Positions 16,014 through 25,299 are shown, numbered from the stretch's first letter. The stretch: DNA of 62,506 nucleotides from Candidatus Poseidonia sp. (GCA_030828165.1 JAURDA010000006.1:1-62506); one strand, 5' to 3'. The notes: generated by a model from the letters alone, not told the origin. A program made the numbers and translations.

Positions 16014-18542
16014 TCAAAGGCTGAGCAAGCCAGCTTTTACCGCCTGTTCGTGTTGGTACGAGACAGGAAGTCCCAAGTCCACGGGTAGACCACCAACGGT
16101 GACCACGATGCCCGAGAGGTGGGTGTAAAGCCCCAACGGCAGGTCGGAGCGCAAGGTACGATGTCCGTTTTTGCTCTTCAAGGCCTTTCGAGCATCCGGT
16201 GTTAACAGCGCCGTCCAAGCGTTGTTTTGGAGGGCGTGGGCCTTGAGGTCGTCGTTGTCCAGAACGGGCGGGACCTTGACGCTGTGGCGGCTCCAGTCCA
16301 TTCGCCAGTCGGTTTCTTGGTCGCAGATCCACTCAATTTTCGTCGGTTCCGATGCCGGCAGCGGTACCTCGCCCTTCCGGGCAAACTGCATCATCACGGT
16401 CTTCACGTTGGGGTCACGTGGATGTTCTTTTGCCAGCTTTTCCAAGGACGAAAGGGCCGTCAAGGTTCGGCCATCATCGTGGTTGAGCAGGGCTTTGACC
16501 AAGTGACCCTGCACCCAGCCCTTGGCTTCTTCAGCGCCCAAATGACGTTCAAGGTGATTGAGGGCTTCCTCGCTCCGCCCAAAGAGGCGCATTCGGCCAA
16601 CGTCCGAGAGGAACATGGCTCGTTGGGCTGGCGTTCGGGGCGGGCGCTCGCCCAACCTTATCTCGAACGCAGCATAACGCTCCAACATGCGGATGTTGTC
16701 TTTCGTGAGCGGGTCCACACTCAACATCGAACGGGCTTCAGCATCGAGTTTTATTTTGGGAGAGAGCAGGCTCGCCACCCACTTCAAACGAACGGCTTCC
16801 ACGTCGTCGTTGGTCAGCAGGTTGAGCCTAGGCAGGGCTTCCCGATAGTCCCGTTGGGCTAAACTTGCAGCGCAAAGCACCAAGCGGGAAATCTGGGCGT
16901 CTCGGCCTCCCTGAAGGGCGAGCAGGTTGACGGCGAGTTCCTCGGCCTCGTCCCAACAACCCATCGCGGCTTTGAGCATCATGTTGGCTTTGGTCTGGCG
17001 AACCATGTCGAGCCCAATCAGTGTTTCTTCCCTTCCTTGGGACATGGTCTCGTACCGCTGAATGGCGGTCGTCCACTCGTCTGCGGCGACCAATTCGTGG
17101 ACCGGCCGTTGTTTGAGGTAGATCATGTCGCTCATGCCGCGCAAGCGTGTTCGGTCCTCGTCCATCGTGGCGTCAAAGGTGATCTCGTCGAGCTGACCGG
17201 CCCGTCGCCACGACAAGGTCCAAATCGCCAAGAACGCTACTTGGCCGCCCGAGGCAAGCATCCAGGTCAACTGCTCAAGGGTGTCCTTCTCCATCACCGT
17301 GCACACGCTCGCTTCCCAAGAACCGCACGCTGCGCCTTGGGGCAGGAAACTTGAATCCCAAAAGGTGATCATGGCCAACGCCAGCAAAAGCATGGATTGG
17401 CCGGCAAAACCCGTGAAGCAAAAGTTGAGCACGTTGGCTTGTTGGATGGGTTCGGCCCGCAGCAATCGGCTGTCAGCAAGGCGAATGCCGCCCACTCCCG
17501 AGACGTCCTGTACGTCGAGGAAGAGAATTCTGGCGACTTCGTAAACGAAGAGGAAGCCGATGGCGGCGACGTTCAAGAGCAGGAACAACAGCAGCGTGGT
17601 GACGATGGGGACGCGAATGCCGGCTTGAGGAATGTTGGAAAAGAGTTCGATGAGGGCAAAGCCGAGCAAGCCTCCTTCCTCCATGTAGGTGGTTTGTGGC
17701 CGGTATTCAGGAAGGTTGAGCACCCGGTCGGAATGCGTGAACATGGTCGGGTCCCAAAGCAAGACCAAGAGCGAAATCAGGGTGTTGATGGCGACAAAAG
17801 GCATCGCCACCAAGTTGAGATGCACGACTTGAGCGATGAATTGTTGTCGGGCGTTGGGCAGATGGTTGTGGAAGGGTGAACTGCCTCCGTTGGCGATTTG
17901 TTTCGAAGATTGCTTGAGAGCGTACCATGCCGAGCCCAATATGCGCCCGTAGGCGAGGACGGCTGGTGAGAACGCAACGAGGGCCACGATGCTGTATCGG
18001 TTGGTCTGCGAGACGTTTTGAGCCTCAAGAACGGCATTGACGGCCACGGTGAGGACGAGCCAAGCAACCGTCAGAGCCACGTAGGCCACGTTTCGGGTTC
18101 GGGTGCTGTTTTGCAGGGTCGCTCGGTTCACGCCCATCGGTCGAATGACCTGTGCCCCGAGGGACGTCCCGCTGGAGACCACGGCGGGTAGAACGATGAG
18201 CATCAACGCAAACGCCACCGAGGGAGCATGGTATCCGGTGGCGTTTCCGCCTCGAAAGTTGAAAAATTCAAACAACAGGATGAGGCTACCGCTCAAGGCC
18301 ATCAAGTAGGACACCACGCCAAACCGAGTGCCTCGTTGAGCCAACAAGCGTTTGACGTCATCGACCGTGGTCGTGATTCGGTGAACTTCGTAGGTCTTCG
18401 TTCCGGTTTGGAACGCCACCTGCAAGCCTTTGAGTTGCCTGGGCACGACGTTGCTCCAAAAGAACCACGCCGTAAGGAAAGCCAGCACCAAGGGCCCCAG
18501 CATCGCTGTGGAATATCCTTGGATGATGACGGGTGAACTCAT
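16014..18542 (-). CDS. Large polytopic membrane protein with TPR-like C-terminus
   Basis: An 842-residue protein. The N-terminal 440 residues contain about ten hydrophobic segments, the first being 'MLGPLVLAFLTAWFFW', with others such as 'VPIVTTLLLFLLLNVAAIGF'. The remaining 400 residues are soluble and helical, with paired-helix spacing and Ala/Leu/Arg patterns that suggest TPR-like repeats (for instance around 500-700). It starts 6 bases after thrS ends, so it is likely the last gene of the thrS operon. No family name can be assigned; a rhomboid-type catalytic Ser-His pair was looked for and not seen. Confidence 0.7.
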   Translation of the reverse strand: MSSPVIIQGYSTAMLGPLVLAFLTAWFFWSNVVPRQLKGLQVAFQTGTKTYEVHRITTTVDDVKRLLAQRGTRFGVVSYLMALSGSLILLFEFFNFRGGNATGYHAPSVAFALMLIVLPAVVSSGTSLGAQVIRPMGVNRATLQNSTRTRNVAYVALTVAWLVLTVAVNAVLEAQNVSQTNRYSIVALVAFSPAVLAYGRILGSAWYALKQSSKQIANGGSSPFHNHLPNARQQFIAQVVHLNLVAMPFVAINTLISLLVLLWDPTMFTHSDRVLNLPEYRPQTTYMEEGGLLGFALIELFSNIPQAGIRVPIVTTLLLFLLLNVAAIGFLFVYEVARILFLDVQDVSGVGGIRLADSRLLRAEPIQQANVLNFCFTGFAGQSMLLLALAMITFWDSSFLPQGAACGSWEASVCTVMEKDTLEQLTWMLASGGQVAFLAIWTLSWRRAGQLDEITFDATMDEDRTRLRGMSDMIYLKQRPVHELVAADEWTTAIQRYETMSQGREETLIGLDMVRQTKANMMLKAAMGCWDEAEELAVNLLALQGGRDAQISRLVLCAASLAQRDYREALPRLNLLTNDDVEAVRLKWVASLLSPKIKLDAEARSMLSVDPLTKDNIRMLERYAAFEIRLGERPPRTPAQRAMFLSDVGRMRLFGRSEEALNHLERHLGAEEAKGWVQGHLVKALLNHDDGRTLTALSSLEKLAKEHPRDPNVKTVMMQFARKGEVPLPASEPTKIEWICDQETDWRMDWSRHSVKVPPVLDNDDLKAHALQNNAWTALLTPDARKALKSKNGHRTLRSDLPLGLYTHLSGIVVTVGGLPVDLGLPVSYQHEQAVKAGLLSL

Positions 18543-18548
18543 GTTCGA

Positions 18549-20573
18549 TCACTCTTGTTGGGCCGGTACCAGGGCGGGTTGGCTCACTTTGGTTTCGATT
18601 TCAACCATCAATCGGTCAACGAAGTCCTGCAGCGGAAGGTCAGCGACTTGGTCGCCGTTGCGGGCGCGCAAACTCACCGTTTCGTTTTCCATCTCACCGT
18701 CACCCAGAATCACCATGTAGGCGGGTTGGAGTTTTCGGTGGTTGCGTATTTTCTTCATGATGTTGTTGTCCGAATCGTCAACCTCCACCCGCACACCGCG
18801 GTCTCGCAAGACCTGCGCAACCCGGTCGGCGTAGGCTTTGTGTTCCCCTCGGATGGTGATGATGTGACACTGCGTCGGCGTGAGCCACGTGGGGAAACGT
18901 CCGGCAAAGTGTTCGATGAGCACGCCGCAAAAACGTTCCATGGAGCCAAAGGGTGCTCGATGAATCATCACGGGACGGTGGAGTTCACCGTCGTTGCCCT
19001 TGTAGGTCAAATCAAAGCGCTCCGGCAGGTTGTAGTCGACCTGGACGGTGCCGAGCTGCCATTCGCGTCCGATGACGTCTTTGACGACGAAGTCGATCTT
19101 CGGACCGTAAAAGGCCGCTTCGCCCTGCTCTTCGGTCCACTTCACGCCCAGCGAGGCGGCGGCGGCTCTGCAGGCGTCCTCGGCTTTGTCCCACCGTGCG
19201 GGATCCCCCACGTACTTCGTTGAATCGGGGTCACGCAAGCCGACTCGGACTCGGTAATCCTCCATGCCGAGTTTGTCAAAGATGATTTGCACCAACTCGA
19301 TACAGCCCAACACCTCCTCGGCGATCTGGTCTTCGGTCACGAACAGGTGGGCGTCGTCTTGGGTGAAACCGCGCACTCGGGTCATCCCCGAAATTTCACC
19401 CGATTGCTCCCACCGGTACACGGTGCCAAACTCCGCAAGACGCAGCGGAAGGTTCCGGTAAGAGCGGGCTTGGCTTGCGTAGATCTTGACGTGATGAGGG
19501 CAATTCATCGGCTTGAGCATGTAGCCGTCGATGTCACCCGTTTTCATCAGGTTCGACAATTCGCTGCACGTGCAGCCTTCGTCGGCGAGTTTGAGCATCA
19601 AATCGCGTTCCACCAACGGCGGATACTGGGACTCCTGATAGTAGGGGAAATGGCCCGAAGTGCGGTACAGGTCCAGCTTCCCAATGTGGGGCGTGAACAC
19701 TTGAGCGTAGCCTTGACGGCGTAGGTGGTGAGAAATGAAGTCCTGCAGTTCTTGACGAATCACCGCACCTCGGGGCGTCCAGAGGATGAGGCCTTGGCCA
19801 ACATCCTCGTCGATGTGGAAGAGTTGGAGGTCCTTGCCCAACTTCCGATGGTCACGTTTTTTGGCTTCTTCCATGCGGTGCAGCGTTGCTTTCAGCGCTT
19901 CCTTGGTCGGTTCAACCAAACCGTAAATCCGGACGAGTTGTTCCCTTGATTGGTCACCTCGCCAATACGCAGACGACACCGAGGTCAATTTCACGAACAT
20001 CAAACGGGCGGTGTTGGGGACGTGCGGACCCAGACACAAATCGTACCAGTCGCCTTGCTTGTAGATGGTTGAACCGTCGCCCGCTTCCAGTTTATCGTCG
20101 ATGATTTCCACCTTGTACGGGTTGTGTTCAAAGTGTTCTCGCAAGTTCTCTTGGTCGAGTTCAACACGTTCAACGGTCAGGTTTTTGCGAGCGATCTCTT
20201 GCATCTTCTTCTCGATGGCCTTGAGGTCGGTTTCGGCGATGGGGTCCATGGCGAAATCGTAGTAGAACCCTCGGTCAATGGCGGGTCCGATGGTCGGTAG
20301 AGCCCCGGGATACAACGCCATCACGGCTTGTGCGAGCAAGTGGGCGGCTGAATGCCGCAAGATGTGCATCCCTTCCTCGGTTTCAGCCGAAATTCCTTCC
20401 ACTGAACATGCTTCGGTGAGGGGGTGCGACATGTCCCGTTCCGTTCCGTCCACCTTGGCGGCCACGCAACCGTGTTTTTTGCCGAGGGCGTCGGTGATGA
20501 CCTCGGAACAGGTGATGCCTGCGGCGTACTCGTTGACCGTTCCGTCCGGGAGCGTGATGTTGATGAGGGCCAT
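18549..20573 (-). CDS. thrS: Threonyl-tRNA synthetase (bacterial-type, with TGS and editing domains)
   Basis: A 674-residue class II synthetase. It has an N-terminal TGS domain ('ITLPDGTVNEYAAGITCSEV'), an editing domain with 'HILRHSAAHLLAQAV', 'GFYYDF' and 'LCLGPHVPNT', and the catalytic core with motif 2 'YRWEQSGEISGMTRVRGFTQ' and motif 3 'APFGSMERFCGVLIEHF'. The zinc ligands are 'MNCPHH' and later His residues. A C-terminal anticodon domain follows. This is the bacterial/eukaryotic architecture: most archaeal ThrRS have a different, DTD-like editing domain, so acquisition from bacteria is likely. The gene sits between a small acidic-protein gene and the large membrane protein on the same strand. 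Confidence 0.96.
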   Translation of the reverse strand: MALINITLPDGTVNEYAAGITCSEVITDALGKKHGCVAAKVDGTERDMSHPLTEACSVEGISAETEEGMHILRHSAAHLLAQAVMALYPGALPTIGPAIDRGFYYDFAMDPIAETDLKAIEKKMQEIARKNLTVERVELDQENLREHFEHNPYKVEIIDDKLEAGDGSTIYKQGDWYDLCLGPHVPNTARLMFVKLTSVSSAYWRGDQSREQLVRIYGLVEPTKEALKATLHRMEEAKKRDHRKLGKDLQLFHIDEDVGQGLILWTPRGAVIRQELQDFISHHLRRQGYAQVFTPHIGKLDLYRTSGHFPYYQESQYPPLVERDLMLKLADEGCTCSELSNLMKTGDIDGYMLKPMNCPHHVKIYASQARSYRNLPLRLAEFGTVYRWEQSGEISGMTRVRGFTQDDAHLFVTEDQIAEEVLGCIELVQIIFDKLGMEDYRVRVGLRDPDSTKYVGDPARWDKAEDACRAAAASLGVKWTEEQGEAAFYGPKIDFVVKDVIGREWQLGTVQVDYNLPERFDLTYKGNDGELHRPVMIHRAPFGSMERFCGVLIEHFAGRFPTWLTPTQCHIITIRGEHKAYADRVAQVLRDRGVRVEVDDSDNNIMKKIRNHRKLQPAYMVILGDGEMENETVSLRARNGDQVADLPLQDFVDRLMVEIETKVSQPALVPAQQE

Positions 20574-20590
20574 GGTCTCCGTTTCTCCGT

Positions 20591-20607
20591 CAACCCCTAC
20601 GGGGTTG
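20591..20607. repeat. Perfect 7-bp inverted repeat upstream of thrS
   Basis: CAACCCC and GGGGTTG are separated by TAC, 18 bases upstream of the thrS start and downstream of the small acidic gene. In RNA it would form a short stable hairpin in the thrS leader, either ending the upstream transcript or affecting thrS expression. No T-tract follows on the minus strand. Confidence 0.5.
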
Positions 20608-20655
20608 AACCCTCGCTATCAATCCCGCGCATGCTTCATCCCGCCTCGGGGGGTT

Positions 20656-20982
20656 CTACCAAGCGACGTCAAAGTCGTCACCGATGGAGTTGGTGGGGGC
20701 GGCGAGGATTTCCTGCTCCGCCGGGGGTTCATCCTCCACTTCATCGTCATCGGTCGTGTTCTCGGTTGAGGGTGCCGGCACCGCAAACGACGGGCGGTCT
20801 TCCACGGCGTTGATGGGTTGGTTGTAGGCGATGGGGCGTTGAACGGTTTCTTCCGGGGGCGCGGCGGTTGCAGGTTCAGGCTCGGTCACGATGTTCTTTT
20901 CGCCAACCTTGAGTTCAGCGAAATCCCGGGCGAGAACGTCGTCCAAGTTGGGTTTGGCGTTCGGGGGTCCCTTCATGGCCAT
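20656..20982 (-). CDS. Small acidic, probably disordered protein
   Basis: A 108-residue protein starting MAMKGPPNAKPNLDDVLARD, with a short helix-forming segment followed by a Pro/Glu/Asp/Thr-rich tail and a closing 'SIGDDFDVAW' motif that may be a binding peptide. No family recognised. I chose the ATG at 20982 because the frame upstream reads across the divergent NAD-kinase-like gene and lacks protein-like composition. It lies upstream of thrS on the same strand with 82 bases between. The divergent start at 21082 is 99 bases away. Confidence 0.55.
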   Translation of the reverse strand: MAMKGPPNAKPNLDDVLARDFAELKVGEKNIVTEPEPATAAPPEETVQRPIAYNQPINAVEDRPSFAVPAPSTENTTDDDEVEDEPPAEQEILAAPTNSIGDDFDVAW

Positions 20983-21081
20983 GGATGAACGGTTCTGCTC
21001 AAGAAGGCTGGGGTGGGTTGTGCTGTTCCAGCGTGGATTTGCCTCGCGGGTCTTTTTGAGGGAGCGACAAGACCGTGGACC

Positions 21082-22260
21082 ATGCGCCTGGGCTTGGTGG
21101 TGAATCCCGATGCAGGTTTGGGCGGAAAATTGGGGTTCAAGGGCAGCGACGGGCGAGCAGCGGAAGCCCGAGCAGCGGGTGCTCAAGACCGCGCCGGCCC
21201 GCGTATGCAACGGTGTTTGGAGCATCTCAACACCTTGGCCAACTCCTCCCTCAACCGCACCTCCGCCACCTTGACTTTGGTCGGTTGGAAGGGTCGAATG
21301 GGTTCTGCATGGGCGCCTGAATCGTCCTCTTTTCTCAACATGTGGACCGAAGCCACACCCGACACGACTACGCCTTCGGACACCGCCCGCCTCGTCCAAG
21401 AATTGGTCGCTCAGCAGGTGGACGCCATCCTCTACGCCGGTGGCGACGGCACGACGAGGGACATCGTGAGCGCGCTGGAGGCCTGCGGGCCTGAAGCCAT
21501 GAAAACGGCGCTTATCGGGGTGCCAGGGGGCGTGAAAATGCACTCCGGTTGTTTTGCAACGACCCCCAAAGCGGCGGCCGAAGTGGCGCTGGCCTACGCC
21601 ATTGGTGACCTTCGCACGGCGATCACCGAAGTCATGGACCTCGACGAAGATGTGTATTCCCAAGGCGAATGGAAAGTCCGAATGTACGGCGAGGCGTGGA
21701 CGCCCTCCTCGCCTCGGTTCATGCAGGGTGCGAAAGAGCAAGTTGAGCGGGTGAGCGAGGAAGACACCATCGAAGGCTTGGCCAAGCACGTCGCCGTCCT
21801 GCTCGAGGATGAACCGGACCTGATGGTGGTTTGGGGCAGCGGCGGGACCTTGCGCCGAATGGGCGAACACCTCGATCTTCAACTTACGCTCCTCGGTATC
21901 GATGTTCAGCACGGTGAAACCCTTCACACCGACTTGAACGAAACCGCCCTTCTGGACATCATCGGTGGGCACGTCAACGCCTCGGCAGAACAACGCCCTC
22001 TTCTCCTCCTTCTTTCCCCGATGGGCGGTCAAGGCTTTTTGATCGGACGAGGGAACCTCCAGCTTTCACCGGATGTTTTGCGGATCATCGGCCAGAACAA
22101 CATCTTGGGCGTGGCGACGCCTTCGAAACTCATCGGCCTTGAAGCGGTCCGAATCGATACCGGTGACGAACGGTTGGACGAAGCGTTCCATTCCAAGCGC
22201 TTCGTCAAGATTCTTCAGGGATTTCGAACGACGAGGCTTCTTCGTGTAGCGGAGTTGTAG
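21082..22260 (+). CDS. ATP-NAD/AcoX kinase-family protein
   Basis: A 392-residue protein of the ATP-NAD kinase-like superfamily (COG3199 type), related to NAD kinase and diacylglycerol-kinase folds. Landmarks: the opening strand and glycine-rich turn 'MRLGLVVNPDAGLGGKLGFK', the nucleotide motif 'DAILYAGGDGTTRDIVSAL' (the GGDGT box), 'VPGGVKMHSGCFATTP', and the C-terminal 'NNILGVATPSKLIGLEAVRID' region typical of this branch. These features fit phosphorylation of NAD or a related cofactor, but the substrate is unproven. ATG 21082 starts exactly at the conserved strand; the preceding in-frame codons are not conserved. The CobB sirtuin, another NAD enzyme, follows after 84 bases. Confidence 0.85.
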   Translation: MRLGLVVNPDAGLGGKLGFKGSDGRAAEARAAGAQDRAGPRMQRCLEHLNTLANSSLNRTSATLTLVGWKGRMGSAWAPESSSFLNMWTEATPDTTTPSDTARLVQELVAQQVDAILYAGGDGTTRDIVSALEACGPEAMKTALIGVPGGVKMHSGCFATTPKAAAEVALAYAIGDLRTAITEVMDLDEDVYSQGEWKVRMYGEAWTPSSPRFMQGAKEQVERVSEEDTIEGLAKHVAVLLEDEPDLMVVWGSGGTLRRMGEHLDLQLTLLGIDVQHGETLHTDLNETALLDIIGGHVNASAEQRPLLLLLSPMGGQGFLIGRGNLQLSPDVLRIIGQNNILGVATPSKLIGLEAVRIDTGDERLDEAFHSKRFVKILQGFRTTRLLRVAEL

Positions 22261-22344
22261 GTCGATATCCCGACCGATTGTGTGAAAAACGGTCGAACAA
22301 GAACGGCTCTTGACTTCAAAAACCCTCACGGCTCGGGCCCGCCT

Positions 22345-23058
22345 ATGAAACCAAAGCGAGTTGTGGTGTTGACCGGCGCAGGGATATCGGCAGAATCGGG
22401 TGTTCGTACGTTCCGAGACAACGACGGATTGTGGGAAAACCATCGAATTGAGGAGGTGGCGACCCCCGAAGCTTGGGCGGCCGACCCCGAGAAGGTTTGG
22501 CGATTTTACCAAGAACGCCGTCGCCAGATGAACGAGGTTGAGCCAAACCCCGCCCACATCGCCCTTGCAAGGCTTCAGCGAGAGCGAGAGGGGACGGTGC
22601 TCATCACGCAAAACGTCGACGACCTTCACGAACGTGGCGGGAGCGAGGATGTCCACCACATGCACGGTCAACTGCTCACGCTCCGATGCGAGGTCAGCGG
22701 CCGAAGCGAACAACGCATGGACGATGCTTCTCTTGGCGATGATTTTGCCTTCTGCAACTGCTGTTCGTCGCCGAAGCGGATGCGGCCCGACGTGGTCTGG
22801 TTCGGCGAGATGCCGATCGGAATGGAGATGATTTACGATGCCGTCCTTCAGTGCGATGTTTTCCTGGTGGTTGGCAGTTCAGGGCACGTCTACCCCGCGG
22901 CCGGGTTGGTCAGGGCAGCCAAGGAAGCGGGTGCGCACACCGTTTTGGTCAACGCTGAACCGCCCACGAACGTCGAGGCCTTTGACGAGGTTCACCTTGG
23001 TGCAGCGGGTGAACTGCTTCCAGGGTTGGTCGACTCGTGGCTCAACGAGATGAACTAA
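22345..23058 (+). CDS. cobB: Sir2-family NAD-dependent protein deacylase, CobB-like
   Basis: A 237-residue sirtuin, which removes acyl groups from lysines using NAD. Motifs: 'VVLTGAGISAESGVRTFRD' at the N-terminus, 'TQNVDDLHERGG', the catalytic His in 'HHMHGQL', 'VVWFGEMPIGME' and 'VGSSGHVYPAAG'. The acyl-pocket pair Tyr-x-x-Arg ('FYQERRRQ') is the signature of desuccinylase/demalonylase-type enzymes. The zinc loop reads 'LRCEVSG...CNCC', the same layout I recall for E. coli CobB, and the overall wording is close to that enzyme. ATG 22345 begins just before the Rossmann strand. It probably shares an operon with the NAD-kinase-like gene upstream. Confidence 0.92.
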   Translation: MKPKRVVVLTGAGISAESGVRTFRDNDGLWENHRIEEVATPEAWAADPEKVWRFYQERRRQMNEVEPNPAHIALARLQREREGTVLITQNVDDLHERGGSEDVHHMHGQLLTLRCEVSGRSEQRMDDASLGDDFAFCNCCSSPKRMRPDVVWFGEMPIGMEMIYDAVLQCDVFLVVGSSGHVYPAAGLVRAAKEAGAHTVLVNAEPPTNVEAFDEVHLGAAGELLPGLVDSWLNEMN

Positions 23059-23107
23059 GGGGTTCTGCGCCGAACCGTTAAATCCGAGCGGGAGGGGCTT
23101 GTGGCCG

Positions 23108-23650
23108 ATGAAGCGCTGGTTACTGTTTTTGATGTTCCTTGTCCTGCTCACGGCGACGAGCGTGGCGGCCGACGGTGATGAGGACGATGACGACGATGAC
23201 GACGATGACAACGACGCCACCCTTCTCGGATTGGACGGCGAAGGGGTCGGGGAAGTCGCCCTTTGGCTGATGGTCGCAACCTTGTCCATCGTCGCGTGGA
23301 AACCGTTGTTCAAGTGGCTCAGGGCCAACGGCCCCGAACGGTTCAACAAAGAGCCCCGAGCGTTCAAAAAATCCCTGGGTGTGTTCAATCGGCGTTACAT
23401 GCGCGCTCACAACTGGATCGGACTTGCAGCGGCAGCCGTGGGAACGGCTCACGGCTACGTCCTCGAGTGGCATTGGACCCTCTGGGCGGCCATGGCGGCC
23501 CTCTGGTTTTTGGTGGTCTCCGGTTATTTGATGCAACAGAAATGGCCTCCCAAGGAATTCCGGAGGGGGGCTCGCCTGCTCCATATGCAACGGGCGCTTT
23601 CGGTCCTTGCCGTCGTGCTGCTGCTCGTTGGCCACAACATCGTGGATTGA
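23108..23650 (+). CDS. Exported small membrane protein with Asp-rich segment
   Basis: About 180 residues. A signal-type hydrophobic N-terminus ('WLLFLMFLVLLTATSVAA') is followed by a run of about 13 acidic residues, then four membrane segments. Histidines lie in or near the spans ('RRYMRAHNWIGLAAAAVGTAHG', 'RRGARLLHMQRALSVLAVV', 'LLVGHNIVD'), an arrangement like small cytochrome b561/ferric-reductase-type haem proteins. That haem idea is inference from histidine spacing only. ATG 23108 is preferred to a TTG at 23099. It ends convergently 23 bases from the end of pyrG. Confidence 0.6.
   Translation: MKRWLLFLMFLVLLTATSVAADGDEDDDDDDDDDNDATLLGLDGEGVGEVALWLMVATLSIVAWKPLFKWLRANGPERFNKEPRAFKKSLGVFNRRYMRAHNWIGLAAAAVGTAHGYVLEWHWTLWAAMAALWFLVVSGYLMQQKWPPKEFRRGARLLHMQRALSVLAVVLLLVGHNIVD
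23171..23217 (+). repeat. GAC/GAT triplet run encoding an acidic stretch
   Basis: Near-perfect alternation of GAC and GAT codons gives a run of Asp/Glu/Asn right after the predicted signal peptide of the small membrane protein. It is a coding low-complexity tract that could vary in length between strains; it could bind cations such as Ca2+ outside the cell. Confidence 0.7.
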
Positions 23651-23673
23651 ACGGTTGCACCGCTTTCTTCGGC

Positions 23674-25299
23674 TCACCGTTTCGAAGCCGCTTGGAGCAA
23701 CCCGAGGAAAGGTGGACTTGGTCGTCCAGGGCGCGATTTGAATTCCGGGTGGAACTGGACGCCGACGTAATACGGGTGACCTTCGAGTTCGAAGATTTCG
23801 CAGCGTTGCCCCGACTCGTCCTTGCCCACGAAGACCAGACCGGCGCTTTCGATGCGTTCGATCAAATCCGGATTGACCTCGTATCGGTGGCGGTGGCGTT
23901 CGTGCACCGCATCGCCCTCGCCGTAAAGGGCACGAATCGTGGAGCCTTCGGTTTGCCAGAGCGTTGGTCGGCTGCCCAGACGCATGGTTCCACCGAGGTG
24001 GGTTTTTGAGATTTCAGGCATGAAGACCACGGCGGCGTGTTCGGGGTTGTCTTCAAATTCGGTGGAGTTTGCCGCTTCAAGGCCAAGCACGTTTCGGCAG
24101 AATTCAACGGTGGCGATTTGCAAGCCGAGGCAGATGCCCAAGTACGGGACCTCTTCGGTCCGGGCGTAGTGGGCTGCGAGAATTTTACCTTCGATGCCTC
24201 GGTCGCCAAAGCCACCGGGAACCAACACACCGTCAGCCAGACGAAGCAACGACCACGCCGCTTGGTGTTCCGTTGCGTCCCAATCCGGTTCAAGGTGGCT
24301 GGCTTCAATCCAGTCGATGACCAGTTTTCGGTCAACCGCCATCGCAGCGTGTTGGAGGCTCTTGATGACCGAAAGGTAGGCATCGGTGAGGTCGGTGTAT
24401 TTCCCGACCATGGCGATATGCACCTCTTCGGTGAGCGTGTCAAGGTGGTGTGCCATCGTCGCCCAGTTCGCCAGGAGTTCAGTGACGTTGCAATCAATCC
24501 CGAGAATGTCGCACATGCCCTGCTGTTGGAGCATCAGCGGAACGTGGTAGATGTTGGGGACGTCGTGCGTTGACATCACCGCTTGGGGCTTGACGTGGCA
24601 GAAGGCAGCGAGTTTTTCCCTTGTTTCGTCGTTCAGCGGTGCGGATGAGCGGCAGACCAGAATGTCCGGTGAAATACCCAAACCTCGTAACTCCTTCACG
24701 GTATGCTGAGTGGGTTTGGTTTTCTGCTCGCCCACAGGCCCCATCACGGGGACGAGGGAGACATGGACGAAGGTCACGTTCTCACGGCCGACTCGGAATT
24801 GGAACTGGCGAAGCGCTTCGACGTACGGGGCCGATTCGATGTCGCCGACCGTCCCACCGAGTTCGATGATGCATGCATCGGGCGATTCATCGCTGCCATC
24901 GGCCGGGCGGGCGGCCACGTCCTCGATCCAGTCCTGCACCGCATCGGTGATGTGGGGGATGACCTGCACGGTCTTCCCCAAGTAATCGCCTCGGCGTTCA
25001 GCCTCGATGACCTTCGAGTAGATTTTGCCGGTGGTGAGGTTGTTGTCTTTTGAGAGGTTGATGTCGAGGAAGCGCTCATAATTTCCGAGGTCGAGGTCGA
25101 CTTCTCCACCATCGTCGAGCACGAACACCTCGCCGTGTTCAAACGGCGACATCGTCCCGGCATCGCTGTTCAAGTAGGGGTCAATTTTGATGGAGGTTAC
25201 TCGCAGTCCAGCGCTTTTGAGGAGGACGCCAATGCTGCTCGCCGTCACGCCTTTTCCAAGACCTGATAGGACACCCCCGCTGACCACGACGTACTTCAT
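23674..25299 (-). CDS. pyrG: CTP synthase
   Basis: A 541-residue enzyme that makes CTP from UTP, ATP and glutamine, last step of de novo pyrimidine nucleotide synthesis. The synthase domain opens with '[18 protein letters not shown]', followed by '[29 protein letters not shown]' region, and '[11 protein letters not shown]'. The glutaminase domain has '[12 protein letters not shown]', the nucleophile Cys in 'YLGICLGLQ', and the His-Glu pair in '[11 protein letters not shown]'. The length is standard, and the ATG at 25299 is fixed by the conserved N-terminus; the frame upstream is antisense to the dehydrogenase gene. Confidence 0.97.
   Translation of the reverse strand: MKYVVVSGGVLSGLGKGVTASSIGVLLKSAGLRVTSIKIDPYLNSDAGTMSPFEHGEVFVLDDGGEVDLDLGNYERFLDINLSKDNNLTTGKIYSKVIEAERRGDYLGKTVQVIPHITDAVQDWIEDVAARPADGSDESPDACIIELGGTVGDIESAPYVEALRQFQFRVGRENVTFVHVSLVPVMGPVGEQKTKPTQHTVKELRGLGISPDILVCRSSAPLNDETREKLAAFCHVKPQAVMSTHDVPNIYHVPLMLQQQGMCDILGIDCNVTELLANWATMAHHLDTLTEEVHIAMVGKYTDLTDAYLSVIKSLQHAAMAVDRKLVIDWIEASHLEPDWDATEHQAAWSLLRLADGVLVPGGFGDRGIEGKILAAHYARTEEVPYLGICLGLQIATVEFCRNVLGLEAANSTEFEDNPEHAAVVFMPEISKTHLGGTMRLGSRPTLWQTEGSTIRALYGEGDAVHERHRHRYEVNPDLIERIESAGLVFVGKDESGQRCEIFELEGHPYYVGVQFHPEFKSRPGRPSPPFLGLLQAASKR

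Noticed and set aside
23171-23217. Short triplet repeat considered as a CRISPR or tandem array
   Set aside because: It is a 3-base coding repeat giving an Asp-rich stretch, without spacers or direct repeats of CRISPR length.
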